DNA of 5,638 bases from Acidobacteriota bacterium (GTDB lineage Bacteria; Acidobacteriota; Terriglobia; Terriglobales; Acidobacteriaceae). Below the pieces are notes generated by a model. It made no database searches and was not told the origin of the DNA. It was given only the letters and a program-made list of their open reading frames with translations. This document shows positions 1 to 5,127 of the stretch, piece after piece. The first letter of the stretch is position 1, and every line of letters starts with the position of its first letter. The stretch spans positions 1 through 5,638 of the forward strand of contig JAJZIF010000286.1 in the NCBI GenBank assembly GCA_021810735.1, read 5' to 3'. A program made the position numbers and the translations under genes.

Positions 1-818
1 GCTACGTCGCCTTGCTTTCCTTGGCCGCAGCCTTGATCTGCTGGAGACAGACCACATCTATTTACGGATAAGGTCTTAGAACTGCCGTATTCCGTTGCAA
101 AGTCGCCCTGCTCGTAATATCCGGCGCGATCGCAGCCCTCGTGGACCGTCTTGCTGAATAGCCACGTGGGCCGCAACTGCTTGTCCAGCGGAATCATTGG
201 CGCCAGGCCAGCCACCTGATACAGCAGGTAGAGGACGGTTTCCATAAAGTTGTCTGGTTGCACCGGGCATCCCGGCACCTTGATAATAGGTAGTCCGGCT
301 TTCGAGCGCCAATTCCATCCCAGATAATCGGCCAACCCCATACACCCGGTCGGATTGCCTTGCATTGCGTGGATTCCGCCATAGGTGGCGCAGGTGCCGC
401 AACCGATTACCGCCAACGCCTTCGGCGCGAGGCGATCGATCCAGTCGCAGGTAAGGATCGGTTGCCCGGTGTCAGGGTTGGTGCCCATTCCGGCCCAGTA
501 ACCCTCTTTTTTGATCTTCTCGTTGGGAATTGAGCCTTCCATCACCAGTACGAAAGGATCGAGCTCCCCTTTTTCCGCTTGATAGAAAAACTTCATGAAG
601 TCGTCGCCATTCTCGTATGCCAGCACCGGATTGTGCAGATGTACTTTGGGAAGACTGGGAATGGCCCCGAGCAGAACATCTTCAATGCTCGGCTGTGTGG
701 CTGCAGTGATAGAAACACTATCTCCGTCGCAGCCAAGTCCGGCTGTGATCCAGAGGATATGAACGTCTTTCACGGTTGATGGCGGCTGCATTTTGGCACC
801 GGAGTTAGGCTCGGCCAT
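1..818 (-). CDS. hhyS: [NiFe]-hydrogenase small subunit, group 1h/5 (actinobacterial type), partial
   Basis: This is the electron-transfer subunit of a high-affinity uptake hydrogenase that oxidises H2 with a catalytic large subunit, which is not in the window. 272 codons are visible and the 3' end is cut by the window edge. Residues 27-33 read GLGCDGD. C30 and D33 occupy the place of the usual CxxC, matching the three-Cys/one-Asp proximal cluster known for this group. The other proximal ligands are C143 in GTCATYGG and C184 in VPGCPVQPDN. HxxC at 226-229 begins the ligands of the next cluster. There is no twin-arginine signal, as expected for group 1h. The start ATG follows a strong ribosome-binding site. 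From about residue 249 the protein no longer resembles the family: the expected CLxxxGCxGP motif is absent, although the frame stays open to base 1. I am very sure of the family and unsure whether the gene is intact. Confidence 0.93.
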   Translation of the reverse strand, partial: MAEPNSGAKMQPPSTVKDVHILWITAGLGCDGDSVSITAATQPSIEDVLLGAIPSLPKVHLHNPVLAYENGDDFMKFFYQAEKGELDPFVLVMEGSIPNEKIKKEGYWAGMGTNPDTGQPILTCDWIDRLAPKALAVIGCGTCATYGGIHAMQGNPTGCMGLADYLGWNWRSKAGLPIIKVPGCPVQPDNFMETVLYLLYQVAGLAPMIPLDKQLRPTWLFSKTVHEGCDRAGYYEQGDFATEYGSSKTLSVNRCGLSPADQGCGQGKQGDV

Positions 819-1095
819 AGGGCCCTCCTTGTTGCGCAATTTTTTCGTTCATGATGTTGTGCGACGCGGTGATTTGCGTCACCAAGTCCGCAGCTTGGGC
901 CGCTTGATTGGCGATGTTGGAAATCCGTGTTTGTTGGGAATGCAAAATTCGGGCGGCGCCGGAATCATGAAGACAGGCTGGATTTGAAAGGTGATACTGC
1001 AGATACACAGGGAGAGAGTTGCTGAGGGGCGAAGCGATGCAGGGTGTGTGACAGATCACACTGCACCTCGCACTTCTCAGGAAAAACGGCTGCAA
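805..1095 (-). CDS. Doubtful small ORF overlapping the hydrogenase start
   Basis: This is an open frame of up to 96 codons whose stop (TAA at 805-807) overlaps the first 14 bases of the hydrogenase gene, an arrangement typical of translational coupling. The C-terminal half, from about residue 47 (AARILHSQQTRISNIANQ onward), is rich in Ala, Gln and Ile, looks helical and has a coding-like composition. The N-terminal half does not look like a protein. The only long start is a TTG with no ribosome-binding site. An internal ATG would give a 15-residue peptide. I recognise no family. It may be a short leader or accessory peptide of the hydrogenase operon, or chance. Confidence 0.2.
   Translation of the reverse strand: MQPFFLRSARCSVICHTPCIASPLSNSLPVYLQYHLSNPACLHDSGAARILHSQQTRISNIANQAAQAADLVTQITASHNIMNEKIAQQGGPYGRA
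824..830 (-). promoter_or_regulatory. Ribosome-binding site of the hydrogenase small subunit gene
   Basis: The minus strand reads AAGGAGG here, five bases before the ATG at 818. It is close to a perfect Shine-Dalgarno sequence and fixes the start codon. Confidence 0.85.
1038..1065. promoter_or_regulatory. Inverted repeat, possible regulator-binding site
   Basis: GTGTGA at 1046-1051 and TCACAC at 1056-1061 form a symmetrical site with a four-base spacer (CAGA). TGCAG on the left and TGCA on the right extend the symmetry if a small bulge is allowed. The half-site resembles that of CRP/FNR-family regulators, but the CRP spacer would be six bases, so the family assignment is open. It lies about 230 bp upstream of the hydrogenase start. 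Confidence 0.35.
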
Positions 1096-1120
1096 CGCAT
1101 GCCGAAATTTCGCTTTAGCA

Positions 1121-1150
1121 AAACTACGCCGCCGATGGTGAAAACGTCAA
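1121..1150 (-). promoter_or_regulatory. Weak candidate sigma70-type promoter toward the hydrogenase gene
   Basis: On the minus strand TTGACG (1145-1150) is a good -35 match. After 18 bases, TAGTTT (1121-1126) is a poor -10 match. Transcription from here would give a leader of nearly 300 bases containing the GTGTGA/TCACAC repeat and the doubtful small ORF. Confidence 0.2.
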
Positions 1151-1286
1151 ATTCGGCAGTTCACTGATTCATCCTTGTTCGGGGACTAGCAACTTCCTTC
1201 AGTTTGGCCGCAGTGGATGGTATCCGAATGGTGGGATGCGATGTTGTCCAAAATGGTGGCTGATGCTCCAATTGACTGGATTAAAC

Positions 1287-1301
1287 TCCCTTAATAAGGG
1301 A
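1287..1301. repeat. Perfect 15-bp palindrome TCCCTTAATAAGGGA
   Basis: Two 7-bp arms surround a single central base. It sits 16 bases upstream of the GTG of the doubtful ORF at 1318, where an operator could lie. It is too short and has no T-run, so it does not look like a terminator. Confidence 0.4.
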
Positions 1302-1317
1302 AATCCAGGGGCAGTGC

Positions 1318-1551
1318 GTGAGCGAGGCCCTGAAATTCACGAGAAGAGATTCGGGCGTAGATTTGCGGGACATCCTCTACGACTGTGCGATCGAAGGTTC
1401 CTGGGCCTCAATTTGGCGAATGTTTTATGCCGCGAATGCAAGCCGCAGGGGCGTCGTATCGGTTTGCTCCGGCTGGCATTCAATTTCGACAGGGCGAGTA
1501 GATTGTCGGAGCGAAAGTTGCAGACACGAAGCCGATTTGACTTCCAGATAA
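1318..1551 (+). CDS. Doubtful small hypothetical ORF, possibly a gene remnant
   Basis: This is a 77-codon frame with a GTG start preceded by AGGGG at a spacing of six bases. The first 45 or so residues, including GVDLRDILYDCAIEGSWASI, look like a soluble helical protein and use mostly G/C at third codon positions. The remainder is Ser/Cys/Arg-rich and loses that bias, as if the frame had decayed or shifted. The frame ends four bases before the inverted-repeat element at 1555. I recognise no family. It could be a small real protein, the head of a broken gene, or chance. Confidence 0.22.
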   Translation: MSEALKFTRRDSGVDLRDILYDCAIEGSWASIWRMFYAANASRRGVVSVCSGWHSISTGRVDCRSESCRHEADLTSR

Positions 1552-1554
1552 GCA

Positions 1555-1660
1555 CTAGACCAGTTTCACAGTTGCTGTAATGCGGACATAGCGCTATCCC
1601 ACCCTAGCTGCGCTAGGGATGGGGCACCCAAACCTTACGCTATCTGTGAAAATGCTCTAG
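1555..1660. mobile_element. MITE/REP-like palindromic element, about 106 bp
   Basis: The ends form 26-nt imperfect terminal inverted repeats (1555-1580 and 1635-1660) that match at 20 of 26 positions by hand alignment, including an unbroken TTTCACAG core. Both ends carry CTAG, which fits a TA duplication (IS630/Tc1-mariner type) or a CTAG target of the YTAR kind (IS5 type). The interior holds the palindrome ATAGCGCTAT (1588-1597). It also holds a strong hairpin: CCCACCCTAGC (1598-1608), a 3-base loop, then GCTAGGGATGGG (1612-1623) with one bulged base. There is no coding capacity. Similar GGGATGGGGCACCC hairpins are, from memory, common between genes in acidobacteria. Confidence 0.6.
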
Positions 1661-1772
1661 GACTTCCAACCGCCCAGTATAAGCCGCAAACTCTGAGCCG
1701 GACAACGATACGGTACCGCGAAGTAGTGAGCCTATGCCCTGCGGTGCGCACGTGCTTCGCCGGATGATGCTG

Positions 1773-1801
1773 TTGGTGCATGTCGATCTCGCAGGTATAC
1801 T
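1773..1801 (+). promoter_or_regulatory. Candidate sigma70-type promoter for the deformylase gene
   Basis: TTGGTG (1773-1778) and TATACT (1796-1801) are separated by 17 bases, the ideal spacing. The -10 box matches the consensus at five of six positions. Transcription would begin near 1808, giving a leader of only about 15 bases before the GTG at 1823. Confidence 0.42.
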
Positions 1802-1809
1802 CGCGTTGC

Positions 1810-1814
1810 GAAGG
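1810..1814 (+). promoter_or_regulatory. Ribosome-binding site that decides the deformylase start
   Basis: GAAGG, running into GGTGATC, is complementary to the 3' end of 16S rRNA and lies eight bases before the GTG at 1823. It overlaps the alternative GTG at 1814, which would have no site of its own. Confidence 0.55.
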
Positions 1815-1822
1815 TGATCGAA

Positions 1823-2416
1823 GTGCGTTTGAAAATCGTGACTGTTGGGGAACCGGGCTTGCGGGCTGTGTCGCAAGAGCTTTCCGCGGAGCAAATCCGG
1901 AGTTCATCGATCCAAAACTTGATTGGATACATGCGGGAGACCCTTCGCGATGCTCCGGGAGTGGGACTTGCCGCACCGCAGGTTGGAGAATCGCTGCAGC
2001 TCGCCGTGATCGAAGATAAGGCTGAGTATCAAAAGACGCTTAGCGAAGCGGACCTGATGGAACGCGGTCGAACTGAGGTTCCATTTCACGTCATTGTGAA
2101 CCCGACAATTGTATGGCTTGGAAAGCCGGCTGCGACATACTTCGAAGGCTGCTTAAGCTTGCCAGGATTCACCGCCCTGGTGCCCCGCGCAAGGGAAGTG
2201 CGCGTCGCCTGTCTCGATCATCAAGGCACATCTCGGATCATCGAAGCTTCCGGATGGTACGCCCGTATCCTCCAGCATGAAATCGATCATTTGCACGGCA
2301 GGCTCTATATCGACCGAATGCATGCACGCAGTTTCTCTTCACTTGAAAATTACACGCGACACTGGAAAGACCAGCCTGCTGAGTCGCTGATCTCTCTTAG
2401 TCGGCACGAGATATAG
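1823..2416 (+). CDS. def: Peptide deformylase
   Basis: This metalloenzyme removes the formyl group from the N-terminal methionine of nascent proteins in the cytoplasm. The 197-residue product has all three hallmark motifs: GVGLAAPQ at 46-53 (Q53 active site), EGCLS at 108-112 (C110 metal ligand) and QHEIDH at 151-156 (H152 and H156 metal ligands, E153 catalytic). The segment before motif III (EASGWYARIL) and the tail beginning MHARSFSSLENY resemble the PDF1A type known from organelles and many bacteria. I chose the GTG at 1823 because GAAGG (1810-1814), which continues into anti-SD-complementary GGTGATC, precedes it at a spacing of eight. The in-frame GTG at 1814 would overlap that site. No fmt or other usual partner adjoins it. 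It is probably a single-gene transcript, converging with the cytochrome gene downstream. Confidence 0.95.
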   Translation: MRLKIVTVGEPGLRAVSQELSAEQIRSSSIQNLIGYMRETLRDAPGVGLAAPQVGESLQLAVIEDKAEYQKTLSEADLMERGRTEVPFHVIVNPTIVWLGKPAATYFEGCLSLPGFTALVPRAREVRVACLDHQGTSRIIEASGWYARILQHEIDHLHGRLYIDRMHARSFSSLENYTRHWKDQPAESLISLSRHEI

Positions 2417-2523
2417 CGCGGCAATGACCCGGTGACGCATTAGCTCATGATCCGCAACTGTTCCACCAGCGAGTTACGGGGCGCGTTATAGCGACCATCT
2501 TCCCCAAGAGCCGGCTGCACAGG
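2417..2523. other. Convergent gap between deformylase and cytochrome genes
   Basis: These 107 bases separate the ends of two convergent genes. I looked for a stem-loop followed by a T-run on either strand and found none that is convincing, so the terminators are not identified. Confidence 0.5.
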
Positions 2524-2844
2524 TTATTTCTTCTGAAGCTCGCGAATGTGGGAAATGAGACTTTCGATCTGGGGCGAAGTCAAACTGTTGCCGAATGCCG
2601 GCATCATGTTTTTTCCTTTGCGAATCACAGTTGCCATCTCGGCGTTACTCAGTTTCTTGACCGTGGGACTGTGCAGGTTTACTACTTTCAATGCAGCACC
2701 GGTGGGCGTTCCTTTTCCATCAGCACCGTGACACATAACGCAGCGCGACTGGAACAGCGTGGCTCCGTTGTTCTGTCCAATCGCAACCCCAGACAGGGAG
2801 CAAACGACCGCTGCCGCCGAAAAAAATACCGTCAAAAGTTTCAT
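2524..2844 (-). CDS. Small periplasmic monoheme cytochrome c
   Basis: This is a 106-residue class I-like cytochrome c that probably shuttles electrons in the periplasm. Residues 1-23 are a signal peptide with a hydrophobic core and an AIG|Q-type cleavage site. C15 does not sit in a proper lipobox, so the protein is probably soluble. The haem motif is CVMCH at 35-39. M81 in MMPAFG is the likely sixth ligand, in the usual place before the C-terminal helix (residues 89-104). The frame extends upstream to 2955, but the ATG at 2844 is preferred: it has AAGGAG five bases upstream and starts the signal peptide. It is the last gene of the dehydrogenase cluster, 80 bp after the pentaheme gene, and is the natural acceptor for electrons leaving that protein. 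Its specific partner is inferred. Confidence 0.9.
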   Translation of the reverse strand: MKLLTVFFSAAAVVCSLSGVAIGQNNGATLFQSRCVMCHGADGKGTPTGAALKVVNLHSPTVKKLSNAEMATVIRKGKNMMPAFGNSLTSPQIESLISHIRELQKK

Positions 2845-2849
2845 AGAAT

Positions 2850-2855
2850 CTCCTT
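2850..2855 (-). promoter_or_regulatory. Ribosome-binding site of the monoheme cytochrome gene
   Basis: AAGGAG on the minus strand, five bases before the ATG at 2844. It excludes the longer upstream start at 2955. Confidence 0.8.
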
Positions 2856-2924
2856 GTTCATATCGATAGAAATCGTGGATTTGGAGGACAGATGCATTCT
2901 TAAATTCTACTGGCACGAGGCGAA

Positions 2925-3533
2925 TTACTGGTCCAGTATGTGGCAGGTATTGCATTCAATGTTAGCTTTTTTTTCGCGGTGGCAATTTACGCAACCGGCC
3001 ATCGATATGTCCGTTTCCTTGAAGAGCTGTACCCGGTCCGCGACAGGTCCATGGCACTCCTGGCAAGAAATGCCTTGTGCAAGGTGGGTTTTGTGGCTGA
3101 AAGAAACAAACGAAGGCAGCTCGTACACACGCACCCACGGAATCGGATCGTTGGATTCGGCGTAGTTCGCAAGTTTTTGGACGCCAGGATCCTTGGTGCC
3201 CATCGTCTGGTGACACTGCATACAGAACGTAGCCCGCGGAATGGACAAGGTATCTCCAGAACGCGAAGGAACATGGCAGAACTCGCATGGCAACTTCATC
3301 ATGCCCGCGTGTTGCTTATGGCTAAATGGAATGGGTTGTACGGGGCCAGGCAACGGGGCTGGCGTGTTGCTTTGTGCAGTTGCGCCGCTCGGTGCGGGGA
3401 CGCTGTTCTGCGCCGGCGCAGCGGCCGGGACATTTGCAGAGCTTTGTACAGTTACAATCCTCGGAGTACGCAAGGCCGGTTGTGTCCAGAAGGCCATTAG
3501 CGCGAGCAAAGCAAACATGCGCCATGAGTCCAT
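2925..3533 (-). CDS. Pentaheme cytochrome c, cytochrome c3/c7-like (ActA-like)
   Basis: This is a 202-residue exported electron carrier with five CxxCH haem sites: CEFCH 83-87, CMQCH 104-108, CQECH 157-161, CVNCH 181-185 and CNTCH 194-198. Histidines in FSHKQH (70-75) and FSHKTH (145-150) are the probable distal ligands. The order PIPFSHKQHAG, CEFCH, CMQCHQ, DPIPWVRVYELP, FSHKTH, CQECH follows the multihaem subunit ActA of alternative complex III and related cytochrome c7-like proteins. An N-terminal hydrophobic stretch (7-20) is a signal peptide or anchor, followed by an Ala/Pro-rich linker at about 33-67. The start lies two bases after the stop of the GMC gene, so the two are co-translated. 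An upstream AGGGGA, about ten bases off, may be its ribosome-binding site. No molybdopterin or membrane subunit of ActA systems is nearby, so it probably accepts electrons from the GMC enzyme. That link is inferred from position. Confidence 0.9.
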   Translation of the reverse strand: MDSWRMFALLALMAFWTQPALRTPRIVTVQSSANVPAAAPAQNSVPAPSGATAQSNTPAPLPGPVQPIPFSHKQHAGMMKLPCEFCHVPSRSGDTLSIPRATFCMQCHQTMGTKDPGVQKLANYAESNDPIPWVRVYELPSFVSFSHKTHLAQGISCQECHGPVADRVQLFKETDISMAGCVNCHREKKANIECNTCHILDQ

Positions 3534-3535
3534 GA

Positions 3536-5107
3536 CTAGACGTTCCCCTGACGCATCTGTTCCGCCAGATGATCGGCGGCACGCATGGAAAGGGCAAGAA
3601 TCGTCATGGTAGGGTTCTGCCATCCGCTGTTGACGAAACTGCTGCCATCGACCACATACAGATTCTTGATGTCATGGCTCTGATTCCACTTGTTCAAAAC
3701 GCTGGTCTTCGGATTGTCTCCCATTCTGCATGTGCCAAGTTCGTGAATGCTGTAGCCCGGAGGGTTGGGATCATAATTCTTTGAGAGCACTTCAAACCCC
3801 GCGGCTTCAGCCATTGCCACGCCTGTGTCGACTGCGTCGCGCGACATGTTGAACTCGTTGTCGGTATAACGCGTTTCCACGTGCAGAACAGGGATGTCCC
3901 ATGCATCCACCACGTTCTTGTCGATGCTGACATGGTGCTCGTAATGCGATAGAACTTGGCCCATCATGCCCATGGAAAAGCCGCTTCCGTCATAGCTGTC
4001 CAGCTTCTTTTGCAAGTCAGCTCCATAGGCTGCAAAGTTTCGCGGGTCCATGGGTCGCGTGCTGCTCCAAACGTTCAGAGCATAGCCTCCAATGAAGTTC
4101 TTTGCTTTGGTGTTGATATTGCGGAAGCGAGGTATCAGCGCCCCGCCTCCCATCAAATCCGGCGTCGCTTTTCCGTCGCGTGCCTCCGGTACAGAGCAGA
4201 CCACGCCGGGACCGTACACGTTGTCGATCAAATAATGGCCAAGGACACCGCTGGAATTTGCCAGTCCGGAGTTCAGCAGCAGTCGTGTGCTCTCCAGGCA
4301 ACCCGCCGCCAGAATCACCACCCGCGCATTCACCGACATTTCCCGCCGTGAATGGCGATCGACAAAGAGCGCTCCATTCGCCAGGCCAGTGTTCTTATCC
4401 ACGGTGAGCTGGCGCACCACCACGTTCGGCACAGCCGTAAACTTTCCAGTTGCGATCGCATCCGGCAGCAGAAGGTTGATTGAGCTGGCCAGTCCATCGC
4501 GACCCATGGCGCTGCGCGGCTTGCAGACCGGAACATTCAATTTTTTGCCGGCCGCAATGAAGCGCTGCATAGACCCCGACCAGGGAGTGTCATTGACGAC
4601 AAAATTGCCGTCGGGATATTGCGGCAGCCCATCCGGGTACCCGCTCACCCGGAAGATTTCTTCCACACGGGAGTAATAAGGCGCCAGGTCGGCCAGGCTG
4701 ATGGGCCAATTGTCCCCGAAGCCATCGTGGTCCTTGGCCTTGAATTCATAGTTGCTGAGGCGGAAGGATTGACGCGACCAGAAGAGAGAGCGCCCGCCGA
4801 ACAGTCGCACCCGCACCCAGTTGTAAGGATTTCCTTGGTCGTATGTGTATGGAACTACCTTTTCATCGACCCATGTGTTGGCGTTAAACTCGGTCGCCTG
4901 AAAAACGTGCTCCAGTCGCCCCGGCATGTTGAAGCCCCGATAGGGCAATTCATACGCAGGCTTAAGTTCGCGGTCTTTTTGAAAATCGACGATAGGTCCT
5001 GCGTTCAACATCAGGCAGGAAATGCCTTTTTCTGTAAGAACCTTGGCTACCATCCCGCCAGAATGACCCGAACCAATAATCAGTACGTCAGCATGTGTCT
5101 CCGTCAT
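3536..5107 (-). CDS. FAD-dependent GMC oxidoreductase, gluconate/fructose dehydrogenase-like
   Basis: The 523-residue product is a flavoprotein dehydrogenase of the glucose-methanol-choline family. It probably oxidises a sugar, sugar acid or polyol; the substrate cannot be read from the sequence. The dinucleotide-binding motif GSGHSG is at 12-17, a flavin-contact loop GGRSLFW at 104-110 and [13 protein letters not shown] at 266-278. The C-terminal signature begins HELGTCRMG at 455, and N498 lies in QNPTMT. H455 and N498 align with the catalytic His/Asn pair of GMC enzymes. The [13 protein letters not shown] arrangement is that of bacterial gluconate and fructose dehydrogenases. The frame is open upstream to 5221, but the ATG at 5107 places the FAD motif at the N-terminus as in the family. 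There is no signal peptide, so export would depend on its small subunit. It lies 20 bp after the subunit-3 gene and 2 bp before the pentaheme gene. Confidence 0.93.
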   Translation of the reverse strand: MTETHADVLIIGSGHSGGMVAKVLTEKGISCLMLNAGPIVDFQKDRELKPAYELPYRGFNMPGRLEHVFQATEFNANTWVDEKVVPYTYDQGNPYNWVRVRLFGGRSLFWSRQSFRLSNYEFKAKDHDGFGDNWPISLADLAPYYSRVEEIFRVSGYPDGLPQYPDGNFVVNDTPWSGSMQRFIAAGKKLNVPVCKPRSAMGRDGLASSINLLLPDAIATGKFTAVPNVVVRQLTVDKNTGLANGALFVDRHSRREMSVNARVVILAAGCLESTRLLLNSGLANSSGVLGHYLIDNVYGPGVVCSVPEARDGKATPDLMGGGALIPRFRNINTKAKNFIGGYALNVWSSTRPMDPRNFAAYGADLQKKLDSYDGSGFSMGMMGQVLSHYEHHVSIDKNVVDAWDIPVLHVETRYTDNEFNMSRDAVDTGVAMAEAAGFEVLSKNYDPNPPGYSIHELGTCRMGDNPKTSVLNKWNQSHDIKNLYVVDGSSFVNSGWQNPTMTILALSMRAADHLAEQMRQGNV

Positions 5108-5118
5108 GGGAAATTTAG

Positions 5119-5125
5119 CTCCTCT
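5119..5125 (-). promoter_or_regulatory. Ribosome-binding site of the GMC oxidoreductase gene
   Basis: AGAGGAG on the minus strand lies just after the stop codon of the preceding gene and 11 bases before the ATG at 5107. The spacing is rather long, but no better site is near. It supports this start over in-frame codons inside the upstream gene. Confidence 0.55.
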
Positions 5126-5127
5126 TC

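Larger units (their letters stand above)
819..1822. other. Long intergenic region between divergent hydrogenase and deformylase genes
   Basis: About 1 kb without a secure gene separates the divergently transcribed hydrogenase and deformylase genes. Its open frames are short and look non-coding, apart from the two doubtful ORFs listed separately. It holds several symmetrical sites: TGCCGAAATTT at 1100-1110 facing AAATTCGGCA at 1149-1158, a 10-bp palindrome CGAAATTTCG at 1103-1112, the GTGTGA/TCACAC site near 1053, the palindrome at 1287-1301, and the MITE-like element at 1555-1660. The length and density of inverted repeats suggest regulatory DNA plus relics of insertion. Confidence 0.6.

Noticed and set aside
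1047..1060. Canonical CRP site
   Set aside because: TGTGA and TCACA are separated by four bases rather than six, so I list it only as a generic inverted repeat.
1236..1580. Plus-strand open frame of about 114 codons
   Set aside because: It is Arg/Leu-rich with no protein-like pattern, runs into the inverted-repeat element, and overlaps the slightly better frame at 1318.
1598..1623. Rho-independent terminator
   Set aside because: The stem is strong but no T-run follows on either strand, and it lies inside the terminal inverted repeats of a small element rather than after a gene.
1635..1976. Minus-strand open frame of about 113 codons
   Set aside because: It is opposite the start of the deformylase gene and spans the deformylase promoter region and one end of the repeat. 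No recognisable motifs.
2927..2937. Palindrome ACTGGTCCAGT at the end of the pentaheme gene
   Set aside because: It is short, mostly within the last codons and lacks a T-run, so it is probably a coding coincidence.
2845..2955. Longer start for the monoheme cytochrome
   Set aside because: It would put 37 residues ahead of a proper signal peptide and overlap the end of the pentaheme gene. A strong ribosome-binding site marks the ATG at 2844.
2548..3165. Plus-strand open frame of about 205 codons
   Set aside because: It lies opposite the monoheme and pentaheme cytochrome genes, which have clear haem motifs. Its product is low in recognisable structure, so it is an antisense shadow.
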